The notes: generated by a model from the sequence alone, not told the origin. A stretch of 64,000 bases of DNA from Rhynchopus sp. YZ270_cl-10 (GCA_964035575.1 OZ037851.1:930001-994000); one strand, 5' to 3'; positions 12,501-22,695 are shown, counted from the stretch's first letter. Numbers and translations are program-made.

Positions 12501-14146
12501 GTCACTGTGGGTGTCGCAGCCTTTTGTGGTGTCTTCTCAGGTGCGTTCTTGACCATTCCTTGGCGCCGGTCGCGGTATGTCTTGTACGAGCCGTCGAGAC
12601 AGTACGTGTCGTAGCCAGGAGTGCCCCACGTGTTCTCCTCAGCCCCGGGCAGGGTATCGATCGTCATCGACAGTGACTGGGGTTTATTCGCCCCCGCCTT
12701 CCACCCCTTCGTCCAGTGCTCGCCTAGCTCGATAGAGGGCAACGCGACGAGAGGCGGCGACCGCTGCAATGGCTGCACCATCATGGGCGCTGCTGCTACA
12801 GGGGGCACAGGCACCGTGACAGGTTCACATGCTGCGACGGTGGTGGCGTCTGGTTTGGAAAAAGACACAACGCGTGGGCGGTTTGCTTTGGCCTTCGACA
12901 CTGGGTTAGGGGTTGGCTCGGGAGACTGCTGCGGCGACTCAATACGCGGTGACTTTGACTGTGGCTGCTGTATCTGTTGTGGCTGCTGCTCTACCTTTGG
13001 CTGTGCTTTTCGCGCCACAACAGGCACACGCCGCCTGGGCTCAGCCAAATCCGGCAGCCTCCTTGGAACCTTTTCCGCAGGCACTACCGGAACTTCAACA
13101 GCTGGCTTCACTTTTTCTTCTTCTGGCATCGACACTGGACTCACCTCAGCGACATCTTTCCCCTTTGCCCTGTCCAACCTCCTCCGCCCTCGAGAACTTT
13201 CAGCAGATCGCCGATTTTTACCAGGTGACCCCAACACACCCCCACCCACCTTCTCTTCGGGCGCACCCTGCAGCAATGCAATCACGTCTGCCGACAGCTC
13301 CTCCCCTTTTCCACTCCCCCCTCCCCCTCCCCCTCCACCTCCCTTGGGGTACCTCTTCCGCTTTGTTGTTACCTTATTCCCTGGACCACCAAGCGAACAA
13401 TCTAGGACATCCGCTCCTGTTGGTGCCCCTCCTAGCAGGGTTGGCTCTGCTGAGCCTAGCAGATCCTCCATGCCCCCTGGGCCTCCTAGGGAGACGGGGG
13501 AGTCGCCGTCCCCGAGGACGCCAAAGAGCTCTTCGTTTAGGTCTTGGATCTGGCCGCAGTCTGCGACTGAGTCTGTTGTGGCAGAGTCGTCTGCGGTGTT
13601 GTAGTCTGTGGGGCGGTCCCATTGGGTGATGTCGAGGAGCTCGTTGCTGTAGTAGGGGGTCTGCGTGTCATCGTAGTAGCGACGCCATTTGCCTGATGTG
13701 TCGTCGTCGAGGATGTCTGCGAGGTTCGTAGGGCTGCAGTGTTGTTGTTGCTGTTTCTCCTGGGCTATGAACCCCGTAAAGGGCATAGGGGGGTCCTCAG
13801 AGTCAGTGTCGGTGCACTCAGTGATGAAGAGGTTGCCGTCGTCTTCGTCAGTGTCGTCGACAGACATAGTAGCTTCGGAAGGGCAGCCCTCAGGGCGCAC
13901 CCACTGCGTTTCGCCAGTAGAAGGGTTGTGGAAGTAAGCTGCCCCCGTCTTGTCTTTGTATTTCTCCCAGACGTTTGCCCGGCCGACAACGTCGTGAAGG
14001 CGTGTCTCGGAAATGTGTGGGTCGCTAAAGGCTGCCTTCTTTTTGCGTCCAAAGAGTTTTGGTGGTGGTCCTCCAGGGAGGTCGAGGTCGTCATCTACAT
14101 CACCGTATTCGCCAACCCAACTTCCAAAGCGAGCAGTACCTTCCAT
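9503..14146 (-). CDS. WW-WW-PH-PH-(PDZ-like)-GRAM scaffold protein, four exons
   Basis: Exons are 14146-11879, 11696-11571, 11254-11060 and 10720-9503; every junction is phase 0 and the product is about 1268 residues. WW1 is at 58-86 (W60, YF71-72, W82, P85) and WW2 at 152-182 (W154, W176, P179). A long Pro/Ser-rich linker follows, then PH1 at about 565-665. PH2 starts near 710 and is completed across two junctions: TLPFSSFQL, then AFEVLTEDRRLFFACETR, then WVAYIEDAL, the typical last PH helix. Exon 4 holds a PDZ-like segment (about 915-975; VLSVNGNLVFSATDL) and a GRAM domain (about 1110-1230; HVIVTNKHICYYS). PH and GRAM domains bind membrane lipids and WW binds Pro-rich ligands, so a membrane-linked adaptor is likely. 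Donors are GTATGT (twice) and GTATGC. A pyrimidine tract and CAG lie 7 nt before the ATG. The domains are clear, the joins strong, the PDZ call weak. Confidence 0.85.
10774..10797 (-). promoter_or_regulatory. Motif A copy in intron 3
   Basis: Minus strand GGTGAAGAGGCTTAG then ATTCTTAC, about 55 nt before the acceptor. The 5' half of the hairpin is shortened. Confidence 0.5.
10826..10940 (-). repeat. Dispersed repeat R1, copy 2 (intronic)
   Basis: Shares the blocks listed for 1645-1780. Its position inside an intron shows that this repeat is tolerated in transcribed sequence. Confidence 0.75.
11272..11303 (-). promoter_or_regulatory. Motif A copy next to a proven acceptor
   Basis: Minus strand GACTAAGTAAGAGAGG, TGGTTCATCTTATAAAC, then the tract TTTTCTTCCCTACAG that begins exon 3. 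This is the best case for motif A being the branch-site module. Confidence 0.7.
11481..11520 (-). promoter_or_regulatory. Motif B copy in intron 2
   Basis: Minus strand CATCTGCGTCCC, TTTGCG, then TCAACTTCCTC. More diverged than other copies. Confidence 0.4.
11697..11878 (-). other. Intron 1 of the WW/PH/GRAM gene
   Basis: 182 nt with donor GTATGTAG and acceptor TTTTTTTCAG, phase 0. It splits PH2. No motif A or B copy is evident in it. Confidence 0.85.
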
Positions 14147-14222
14147 GTGTGTCCTGTGGGGAGGAAAATATAAAAAGAGAAGTTGAAAGTGCAAACGCCT
14201 CACCGTAAATCAGCGGACGCAG
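14147..14222 (-). promoter_or_regulatory. Motif B plus acceptor-like tract 7 nt before a start codon
   Basis: Motif B (14180-14222: TGCGTCCG, GGTGAGGCGTTTGCAC, TTTCAACTTC) is followed by TTTTTATATTTTCCTCC and CACAG, and then only 7 nt separate the AG from the ATG at 14146. It is either the acceptor of a 5'-UTR intron or a trans-splice site. Confidence 0.6.
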
Positions 14223-14377
14223 GGCACTGTTTCTCCGCGGGTTATCTAACCCCCAGAGAGGCCTGACGTCGGGAGTCCTCTAAAAAATGTCTCAGAAAAA
14301 GGTTGCCTTTTTTTAGTGAATTTTTCACAGAGAGGTGGCTTTGGGGTTAGATCTCTGGGTATTTTTCTCTCTCTCTC

Positions 14378-15256
14378 TTAATGTAGGGTTTTGTGTAAGC
14401 CCCACCACCCAACGGCAAACCCTGTCAATGCCACCGTGGTAGGCAAGATTGCCATGCAGTAGGGGGCGGCAGTTTCATAGAAACGGTGGGGTGCGGAGAG
14501 GCTTGCGAGGTACGCCGTCTCTGCGGACTGGAGGAGACTGGCGACTTCGACGTGGCTACGCTCTTGTGCGATTTGGAGGGGGGTGGTCTTTTCGGAGGGC
14601 TTTCTGTGGTCTGCACCTGCTTCAAGGAGTTGTCTGACGATACCGGTACGTCCCTTGAGTGCTGCCACAAAGATAGGTGTCTCACACCGCCCGCAATACG
14701 CTGAGGCATTCAAGTCTGCACCATGTGAAATTAGAAGTGCTACGACCGTATCCCGTCCGTTCCATGCAGCGGCAAGAAGTGGTGTAGTCCCTTTGTCATC
14801 GCCAGCATCCACCAACGCACCTCGTCTCAGCAGATCCACTGCAATCTCAAGATGCCCCATCAAACAGCTGATGTGCAGAAGCGTGCATCCATGCATATCA
14901 CTAACAGTCGTGACATCGAAGTACTGTGCATCGCAATGTAAAGTATACAGATCCAGACGTCCCTCCCAAACAGAGCCGCAAAGATCGGTGCACTCAGTCA
15001 TGTTTTTTTCGGTTAGAGTTTGGCGGGCGCGGTATCGCGCGCTTTCGATGACATGTAATGTATCACCATTGCTAATCCCAAGCAGCCCGGATGCCTCCAA
15101 CGCATCTCCTTCAGCATGAACTGCGACATCAAAAGCACCCCGTTCCAGTCCAAACTCAGTCCCAACGGAGTCCAACAATGCACTCAAATCACAGTCCTCT
15201 CCAACAACCACATGGCACACCCCCGGAAGAAATGGGTGTACAACAGTCACTTCCAT
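14378..15256 (-). CDS. Ankyrin-repeat protein with ubiquitin-like N-terminus and C-terminal membrane anchor
   Basis: The ATG at 15256 gives 292 residues; the longer ORF adds only a homopolymer-encoded stretch. Residues 1-72 look like a beta-grasp/ubiquitin-like fold (hydrophobic strands ending in NGDTLHVIES), a tentative call. Four ankyrin repeats follow at about 122-153 (GCTLLHISCLMGHLEIAVDL), 155-187 (GTTPLLAAAWNGRDTVVALL), 190-221 and 223-245. Residues 265-287 form one hydrophobic helix seven residues from the end, the layout of a tail-anchored protein with its ankyrin repeats in the cytosol. A CTACAG lies 15 nt before the start. The stop is about 230 bp from the next start. Its binding partner is unknown. 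Confidence 0.85.
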   Translation of the reverse strand: MEVTVVHPFLPGVCHVVVGEDCDLSALLDSVGTEFGLERGAFDVAVHAEGDALEASGLLGISNGDTLHVIESARYRARQTLTEKNMTECTDLCGSVWEGRLDLYTLHCDAQYFDVTTVSDMHGCTLLHISCLMGHLEIAVDLLRRGALVDAGDDKGTTPLLAAAWNGRDTVVALLISHGADLNASAYCGRCETPIFVAALKGRTGIVRQLLEAGADHRKPSEKTTPLQIAQERSHVEVASLLQSAETAYLASLSAPHRFYETAAPYCMAILPTTVALTGFAVGWWGLHKTLH

Positions 15257-15526
15257 TGAGGGTTTTTTTTTCTGTAGAATACACTGCGGTGTTGTGTTAA
15301 AACTCTTACAAAAGAAAAAAAAAACAAAAAAAGCTCTGGACACAATGCTCTTTTTTCATAGCGCTACCTCAGAACCCCCGCGGTGGCAGAGTAAGATTTG
15401 TGTGCACAAAAGGTAAGAAAAAGCGACTTTTTAGTCCGCCTTTTCGGAGCTATAAAAAAATGCTGTCTTTTTTTGACTAAATACTTACGTTGATATCCGA
15501 GGTTTTTGAGGCGGGGGTTTGGGGGG

Positions 15527-18500
15527 TTAGCGGGACATGAGCGTCTCGGTTGGGTAGGGGAGGCAGATTTCAGTGGAGAGGGGCTGGACGGCGGCACTGA
15601 GTTGATCCATGGCCTGGCGGACGAGGCGGGACTGTAGTTCGGGGTCCCCGCTTTTGTCGGCGGAGACGAATCCTTCATTTACTTCGGTGATGACACCGTC
15701 AACAGTTTCGTGGCGGGCTTCGGAGGGTGGGGCACTTTGCTGCATTGTTGTTGCATCAAGATTGGTAAACTGTTGTAACGGATTCACCCATGTGTTCTTC
15801 ACAATACGCGACGAATCAAACTCGACAGTTGTACCAAACTTTTCTTGATGCTTTTTGTGAAGACTCTTCAAATGCTCAACATATTTGGTGTACAGCAACC
15901 CAAGCTTCATGCTGCCCAGCTCTCTGACATTCGCAATGTGGCGAAGAATGTCTTCCGCACAGCGAAGCGTTGCCTTGCGTTTGTCACCATTGCGCGTTGT
16001 CGTGAAGGTGATGTCACAGCACAGCCGCGTCGACGCACCCACCTCACGCACAGTAGGTGGCGTCACATTAACAATCTCCACGGAGGCATCCATCAGCAAC
16101 ACCATCACCTCTGCCACCCCGGCACACCCGAGCAGCACTGTGCCTGCCTCCATCGAGACCTTCGAAGACGTGACACCTATTTTGGGACCACGCCGCTTTC
16201 TTCCAGAGATGCGGGTAGCTACCCCTATGCCTACATGCTTTTTATCGGGAATGATCATTGGGAACGTTACGGAACACATTCGAGAGGTAACCTGGACGCT
16301 GGCACCTGCGGGTGCGAAGATGAGCTGACCCGCCGCTGAGATGGAAGAATGGGTTTGAACGGAAGTGACTGCAACAGTATTGCTTGGGAGGTGCGCGTGG
16401 GCACGTCTTCCGGGGAGACGGAGGGTTCCATCACGGCTTCGTTTAGCGGATTGAACGGCTTCTTCTACAGGCAGACAGAGGGGTACTTGAAGTCGACGGT
16501 CCTGCAGACGGCATGCAACGCGAAGGTTGAATAAGAGGTGAACCCCACTCTGCGCAAACCACCCTGCGGTGCTCTCCCCACCCCTCGCAGACGACCGCAG
16601 GTAGAGCTCTGCACGCTGCATCCCTGGCCGCAACAAAGTGTACCGCACAGGAAGCAACGGCTCCCCCTCAATACGCCGATCCGACGTCGCAAGAACATTG
16701 CTCTTCATATCATGCCTAATGACACGAAGCTGATCATCAACCTGAGCCTTAGCCGCAACTGTCTCCGGTGTATCCGTCTCAGGAATAGAAAAGCGGTGAG
16801 ACAAAGTAAGGCTAAGATAAAAAGGTGCAACATTGCCAGTAGTAGCGTTAATAGGCTCAGTGCCATGAGAAGGGGAATGCCCAAGGCCAAAGCTGTGGTG
16901 AAGGTGTGTCGCAAAGATGCAAGCGGTGATGCGGAACTGTGCAGCGCTCTTGAGGCAGAACGGTTCAATCTCGCGGATGCTGTCCTGCAGAAGCCACTGT
17001 ACCAGCTTCTCGTCGTTTCGTGCATAGGCTTTGTGAAGTGCGGTGTGCACCTCGCTTTTGGCGATCTTCTTCTCAGATTCTTCAAGCGCATTCAGAGTCA
17101 ATGAAAGCAACATTTCCTCCACCTTTCCTCTCGCCTTTTCCACAGTGTCGGGAGCAGCTGCAAAAAAAGGGGGTTTTGTAAGATGACCCAAGCCCACGAT
17201 TCACAAAAAAATGAGAGAAAAATGGCTTGAAATACAACGCCCTCTAGTGGCTGTGCACCTTGGTGCGCAAGAAGTACACCCCAAACCATGCAGTCCCTAC
17301 ATTTTGTTTGCTATCTGATATACCCTCCGCCCCCGATTCCTCTTGAACAGGGGAAATATGTTATCTACATAAAACCAAACTACTTTCCTCTACTCTACAT
17401 AAAAACGTTGACTTGAAATACAACAACCCTCTCGTGACAATGTACCTTGGTACATGACAGGTGTACCATGCAGTTCTACATTCATTTCGTGGTTGACATC
17501 TAAAAATTACACAAAAAAATTCCACATACGCAAATAATCTGGAACAGTATCGTCCGCTTCTGCCGCTGCGAGCACCTCAAGAGAGTGAAGACGTTCTTCT
17601 AACTGCCGCCCTTTTTCTGCGGAGATGGGGGGTTCGCACAGACCTGCCCGACTTCCTGCGATGTGGAGCTGGAGAACTTTATCATGAAGATCGCGTAGGG
17701 CGGGGAGGGAGAGGCCTTTGGAGGCACACCACTCCTTTTCCGCAAGAAACAGGCTTCCCGTGGCACCCTTCTGCTTGCGTGCCTGCGCCTTGGCCTCGGC
17801 AAGAAACCCATCCCTCCTCTTTCTCCAAAACTGATACGCATTTGCGGCAGCCACATCATCAGACAGGCTCGGACCCGCATAACTCATATCCAACATACAC
17901 CCAATAACCGGCTGCTTGAAAGGGGACAAAACGACACTTCCCCCCTTAGAGCGTGCCGCAGCAATGACAACGCTGTCAGAAAAGCATCCGTACAACGCGC
18001 CGTATATGACAAGCACCGCCGCATTCACGTCAATGTTGAATAGTGAAACCAGCTTCCCCATGTATGTCAGTTTGTAAGTAAACCCCTTCTGTGGGTTGTC
18101 GCCGTCCAGCATGTCAACCTCGGCCGCTTCTTTAACGCAGAGCTGCAGATCAACCAGTCCGTTGAGTGCCTTCACGATGGAAAGGTCGTTTCCAGGTGGC
18201 TGAAGAAAGCCTTGCAAGAAGGTGATGACAGAGTCGGACGCCCACCGCATTGTCATGACACGGAGGCAGAGGGTCTGTAGAGGGGTGGAGAGGATCTCGG
18301 GTGTTGCTGTCTCCTCGAAGGTGTTGTATTCTTCCTTGGTGACCATGCGGAAGACTTGGCCAGAAAAGGTGCGTCCGCACCTGCCTGCACGCTGCATGCA
18401 CATACTCTTGCATGCCCACTGCAGCTCCAAGCTGCTGATGTTCATGTCAGTGTCGTATGTGTTCTCCTTATGCAGGCAGAAGTCCACCACAACCCCTAAG

Positions 18501-19936
18501 TCCTTAATCGTCAACGCACTCTCTGCAATGTTCGTTGCCAACACAACAACCCTCTTCCCCGCATGCTCCTGAAACACCCGATACTGGTCCTCCAACGAGA
18601 TCGTGCTGTGCATCTGCACAATCAACGCAGTCGACAGAAAGCCCTCCACGCTTTCAAGCCGTGCACTCATCTCTGCAATGTCGACTAGCCCAGGCAAGAA
18701 CACAAGGATATTGCTCTTGTCGGGCAGCCCCCCTGTGTGCAGCGACACGACCAGGTCCACACCCATCGTCATGCGCTCCTTCACAAGCTTTGCGCGCTTT
18801 GGTATGCGCACGGCAGACGCAAGCAGCTCCTTGGGGGAGGGGATGTGCTCCAGGTACTGCACAGTGTACCCCAGCGACTGCGACGTCGTGAGGACGGGCA
18901 CGTCCTTCTGCACGGGGCGGACAAACTCGCTTGTGTCGTCCTTCTTGCGAGGGACCGGGATGAAGTTGACTTCCTTGAAGTAGCGCTGCAGGTGTGTCTT
19001 GAAGGACTGCAGTGTTGCCGACATGATGACCACACGCAGGCGGGTGTTGCGCTTCATCATCACCTGCTTCAGCAGCGACAGCGAGGCGTCGATCTGCAGC
19101 GTCCGCTCGTGCACTTCATCAAGCACAACGTGGCTGTAGCCACGGAGGAAGTCTCCCGACGTCAACATCGCCAGCAGCACACCCATTGTCACGAAGTGGA
19201 TCTTTGTCTTGCTTCTGGAGAAGGCGTTCAGCCCGCCTATTGTGAAACCGACTGTGCTGCCGAGCACTTCACCTCTTTCCACCGCAACACGCGCAGCCAC
19301 ACTTGTAGAGGCGATACGCTTTGTCTGTGCGACGAGCACAGGCCTTCTGGTGCCTACGTAGTCTCTTTCGCTGATCATATCGCACAGGATCTGAGGGACT
19401 TGGGTGCTCTTTCCACTGCCTGTGGAGCCTGTTATGAGGAGCACGCGGTTTTCTTTGAGGCGTTCGACTATTTTTTGGCGGATGGAGAATATGGGGAGGG
19501 ATGCACGGTGTTTGTTGAACTTGTCTTTGTTGAGCTGCACTTGCCACTTACCGTGGAGTACGATGGCCTGGCGGAGCTGGTCCACTTTACACTGCATTTC
19601 TTCAAGCTCGTCTACGGAGAAGGTGGCGGCACTCTGCTCCACTAAGGTCTGGACACGCTTCATCTCTGCAGTGAGCGCCTGCCTCTGCATCATGCACTCC
19701 GTCACGGACACATACGGGCACGGCTCTTCTACCTGCTTCTCCCCTTCAGCAGAGCCCTCTTCCGACGCATCCTCACCTGCCGCCTGACACGTAATGTCCA
19801 CTACACTCGCCAGGGGCGCTGGCTGCTCCACTCCCACATCACTCCAGTCACTGTCACTATCAGTATCCAACGCGAGCTGTGCCATCCCACCTGGTTGGGG
19901 GGTGACGAGAAGGGAGGGGGAGGGAGGGAGCTTCAT
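15527..19936 (-). CDS. DExH-box RNA helicase (DHX36/DHX57-like), two exons
   Basis: Exon 1 is 19936-17530 and exon 2 is 17157-15527, joined in phase 1, giving about 1345 residues. Exon 1 has Walker A GSTGSGKST (170-178), DEVH with DEVHERTLQID (273-283), SAT (306-308), TNIAESALTI (468-477) and motif VI QRAGRCGR (515-522), then the HA2/ratchet region. This places it in DExH superfamily 2, ATP-dependent 3'-to-5' remodelling of RNA. Exon 2 adds about 540 residues; near its end VTSSKVSMEAGTVLLGCAG and the following strands resemble the OB-fold of DHX36/57-type helicases. Without exon 2 the protein would end just after HA2, so the join is favoured. The acidic N-terminus (DSDSDWSD) and Met/Gln-rich coiled segment 85-125 are not family hallmarks. 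Which DHX subfamily it belongs to is not settled. Confidence 0.85.
17177..17204 (-). promoter_or_regulatory. Motif A relative next to the helicase-gene acceptor
   Basis: Minus strand GTGAATCGTGGGCTTGG then GTCATCTTACAAAAC, followed within 20 nt by the acceptor. The stem is weak here but the CATCTTAC core is kept. Confidence 0.6.
17227..17340 (-). repeat. Dispersed repeat R2, copy 2
   Basis: The most diverged of the three copies; its palindrome reads TGCACCTTGGTGCG. It lies in the helicase intron next to copy 3. Confidence 0.65.
17411..17502 (-). repeat. Dispersed repeat R2, copy 3
   Basis: Contains TGTACCTTGGTACATG and CATTTCGTGG. On the minus strand it starts about 28 nt after the intron donor. 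Confidence 0.75.
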
Positions 19937-20139
19937 AGAGAAAATGTAATGAGGTGAGAGGGGTCGTTTTACGGTAATGTATTATTTGGTGGGGGGGAGT
20001 AGTGTCGGGTCTCAATCCGCACCCTTCAGGCGCACGGTACAAAAAGAAAGACTCCTCTATCGTAAGAAAACCCCCCTATGGTTAGGGTATAGGGTGGGTG
20101 GGTGGGTGGGGAAGCAAGTGGGAAGCGCCTCTGGTATGG

Positions 20140-20748
20140 TTAGAACTCATCTTCAACAAGAAGATCATCATTTGGTGGGAATAAGTCATCCTGTGTGTGA
20201 AAAAAGGGGTGTTTAAAAGGGGTCATTGTCATATAAAATAAGCGAAGTGTGAAACACAGCAAAAGCAAAGAAAGGTTTGTGATTTTGGAAACCGAATAAG
20301 ATGTCAAAAAGCTCGAAGATGCAAAAAAAAGAAGAAAAAAGAAAAACAGTCACGCCAACCGAGGATGAATTCCACTACTTTTATATTGATACGATTCTAT
20401 CTGTAAACATACCCAAAAGAAAAACTTTTTCAGCGGGGATTTTTCGAACACCGTGCGGACCCTTTTCTTACCTTCCCCGAGGGGGTGAACTGAGATGAGT
20501 CTGTACAGCATGACTGCTATGTTACGTTTGAGCCGATCACGTGTCTCACTTGCCGCCTCATCTGTCATATCGCCTCGCTCGAGATGCTGCAACTCTCCCT
20601 TGTGAGTTTCTGCAATCTTTTCCAAGACATCCGACGTGCGTTTGTCCCACAACGACTCTTCTTCGTGAGAGAACACTTCTTCATCGTCCGGTTCTGCGTA
20701 GCTGCTCGACAGTACTGCAAACAGTACACATATAATTTGAAGATTCAT
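20140..20748 (-). CDS. Small secreted acidic protein, two exons
   Basis: Exon 1 (20748-20413) starts with a clear signal peptide, MNLQIICVLFAVLSSSYA, then a charged helix-rich region (DVLEKIAETHKGELQHLERG, ASETRDRLKRNIAVMLYR). It ends TGG before a GTATGT donor. Exon 2 (20190-20140) follows a TTTTTTCACACACAG acceptor in phase 0 and codes DDLFPPNDDLLVEDEF then stop, for 128 residues in total. An alternative donor, GTAAGA at 20471, would end phase 1 and run into a stop if joined to the same exon 2, so it was not chosen. It is likely secreted or lumenal; no family is recognised. The stop is about 200 bp upstream of the helicase start. Confidence 0.7.
20191..20412 (-). other. Intron of the small secreted protein gene
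   Basis: 222 nt, GTATGTTT donor and CACACAG acceptor, phase 0. It contains GACATCTTATTCGG about 110 nt before the acceptor, a CATCTTAT core without the hairpin. Confidence 0.65.
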
Positions 20749-21557
20749 TTAAAAAAAAGAAACGAAAACTAAAAAAAACCCAACCTGTAGAATGTTGTGT
20801 AGATGATGTGTCAAGAAAAAATATGAAGGGAGAATTTTTTTTGTTGTTTTTTTGTGTTTTTTTTTTTCCCCGTCGCATTTGAAAAAGATAAAAGTTGGGG
20901 GTTTCAGAATGGAATTTTTGGTGAAATGTCGATGGTATGGAGTGTTAACAAGAATGATAACTGGAAACTGGAAAGAGCTGTCTGTACTCAATCTCAGTCT
21001 GAAAAAGGTCATGAAGGTAACGATACACACCCTTCTCTTCTCCATTGTTAGTTTTTTTTTGAAAACTTGGTTGTATTAGTGTAGCCACCCTAGAGTGTGC
21101 TCCACTATAGTTTTTTTTTAAAAATGATCGGGGTTTTTTTTCCCTTCTCAATCAAGGGGAATCATCTTTAAAAAAATGCCCCACACACTTGTTGAAAAGT
21201 ATGAACTAGGGATATGGCATTATCGTCAGCCATATTTATAAAAAAAAATAAATTTACATTCACTCCATTCTCACTCCCACCCAGACTTTTTTTTCCCCAC
21301 AGAATGCAACGGCTTTTATTCGGTTCCCCTTTTTTCTTTATGTTTTTTTTTATATAAAAAAACTGTGTGTCTCCGATCAAATGAGGGAGTCACATTTTGT
21401 TTCGCAAAGATAGAGAGGGGGGTGCAGTGAGGGGGGTGATTTTGAACAATAAACACATGAGAGAGCGAGCCTTCCGGTGGGGGGGGAGGAAAGGCTTTCA
21501 CCATGTTCCTTCTATTCCTTTTTATGCCAAATTTTGGACATAAACAAAAAGAAAAAG
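20749..21557. other. Spacer rich in homopolymers
   Basis: No coding character. Holds one R3 copy (21061-21110) and many A/T runs. Confidence 0.5.
21061..21110. repeat. Dispersed repeat R3 (first form), copy 1
   Basis: Begins GAAAACTTGGTTGTATTAG after a T run and continues GTGTAGCCACCC, TAGAGTGTGC. Near-identical copies are at 24216-24258 and 31805-31850. On the minus strand each copy ends in an A run, like a short A-tailed retroposon. Confidence 0.75.
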
Positions 21558-21595
21558 TTTATAAGATGAGACTAAGCCTCCCATGCTTAGTCACC
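21558..21595 (-). promoter_or_regulatory. Motif A copy, near-perfect
   Basis: Minus strand GGTGACTAAGC, ATGGGAG, GCTTAG, then TCTCATCTTATAAAC and a long T-rich tract. Confidence 0.55.
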
Positions 21596-21628
21596 TTGAT
21601 CACAAATAAAATATAGTATTTAATTACT

Positions 21629-21765
21629 ATGCAATTATTTCACCATAATTGCTACGAGGAGGTGTTTTTTTCACGAGTGGTTAATTGCACGAGCGCAGCG
21701 AGTGCAATTAACAAAACGAGTGAAAAATACACCTCCGAGTGCAATTTTCTGTGAAATAATTGCAT
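21629..21765. repeat. Foldback element (long imperfect palindrome)
   Basis: Outer arms ATGCAATTATTTCAC and GTGAAATAATTGCAT, middle arms GGAGGTGT and ACACCTCC, inner arms TTAATTGCAC and GTGCAATTAA, with GAGCGCAGCGAG at the tip. The whole 137 bp can fold into one hairpin. The tip core recurs in the foldback at 49725-49838. Confidence 0.8.
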
Positions 21766-21898
21766 GGAATTTGATATTTAATTGCCGTAAAATTATTTCC
21801 GAAAGCCAAAATCCGTTTTCGGCAGCCTGTGCTGTCACGGTGCGCTGGTCAGAGGTCTGACCAGGTCACCTGGTCACATTTACCCAGGTACGTACCCA

Positions 21899-22206
21899 GT
21901 CACCCAGGTACCCAGGTACACAGGTACACAGGTACACAGGTACACAGGTACACAGGTACACAGGTACACAGGTACACAGGTACACAGGTACACAGGTACA
22001 CAGGTACACAGGTACACAGGTACACAGGTACACAGGTACACAGGTACACAGGTACACAGGTACACAGGTACACAGGTACACAGGTACACAGGTACACAGG
22101 TACACAGGTACACAGGTACACAGGTACACAGGTACACAGGTACACAGGTACACAGGTACACAGGTACACAGGTACACAGGTACACAGGTACACAGGTACA
22201 CAGGTA
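21899..22206. repeat. 8-bp microsatellite (CAGGTACA)n, about 37 copies
   Basis: Uniform 8-bp repeats without interruption after 21908. All frames are open only because the unit lacks stops. The related element at 28996-31176 has just two or three such words at the matching place, so the array expanded here. Confidence 0.95.
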
Positions 22207-22557
22207 AGTCGTGACAGGGCAACCACAGCCAACCCGCCAGTCACTGAGAAGTGACCAGACAGTCCACTTGACAAACACAAAAGTGTCCAGTCACGTGGGG
22301 CATTCATGCACTGAGGAGATAAATGATCCAACAATTTACAAGAAAGCATTACTTAACCTACTGCTGGAAGTTGCCAGGTCGTAGTAACACACAAAGTGTG
22401 CCTCCGTTCGGGAATACCGGATATTCTAGAGACCAAAAAGGCCTCTTCCGCTGGTCAAGGTATAACCGAGTGAACGGCCCAAGACCCCCGTGGAGAAGTT
22501 AAATGTTGTAATGCTATCAAGTACAAACTGCGACCACTGTCTTACCCTCCTCAATGC

Positions 22558-22695
22558 ATGGTGGAAGATGTCTTTGACAACAAACCGAGCTCTGATTATC
22601 AATCGTTAGACTCAGAGGAATGCCTGCGGTACAGGTATCAAACCCGGGGTGTTCACAAAAGAAAAAAAGAAAAAAAATCGCGATTTTTTTTTTAG
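22558..22695 (+). CDS. Truncated element-borne ORF (45 aa)
   Basis: Begins MVEDVFDNKPSSDYQSLDSE, continues ECLRYRYQ and ends where the nested palindrome starts. The same MVEDVFDNK and SEECL words are coded on the minus strand of the Mutator-like element (near 30521 and 30350), so this is a fragment of a gene carried by that element group. Confidence 0.45.
   Translation: MVEDVFDNKPSSDYQSLDSEECLRYRYQTRGVHKRKKEKKSRFFF

Larger units (their letters stand above)
17158..17529 (-). other. Intron of the DExH helicase gene
   Basis: 372 nt with donor GTATGTGG and acceptor CCCTTTTTTTGCAG, phase 1. It holds two R2 repeats in tandem and a motif A relative just before the pyrimidine tract. Confidence 0.8.

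Noticed and set aside
12621-13629. Long plus-strand ORFs of 238-327 codons
   Set aside because: Antisense to the Pro/Ser-rich linker of the WW/PH protein; composition is complementary and no domain is seen.
15478-15490. GTAAGTATT donor-like site after the helicase stop
   Set aside because: It lies past an in-frame stop; could be a 3'-UTR intron donor but nothing else supports it.
18737-19645. A 302-codon plus-strand ORF
   Set aside because: Antisense to the helicase core with its full set of motifs.
20470-20472. GTAAGA donor in the small secreted protein gene
   Set aside because: It ends in phase 1 and gives a stop at once in the identified second exon; the GTATGT donor at 20412 keeps frame.
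21829-22349. ORFs coding VHRYTGTQ or CTCVPVYL repeats
   Set aside because: Produced by the stop-free 8-bp microsatellite.
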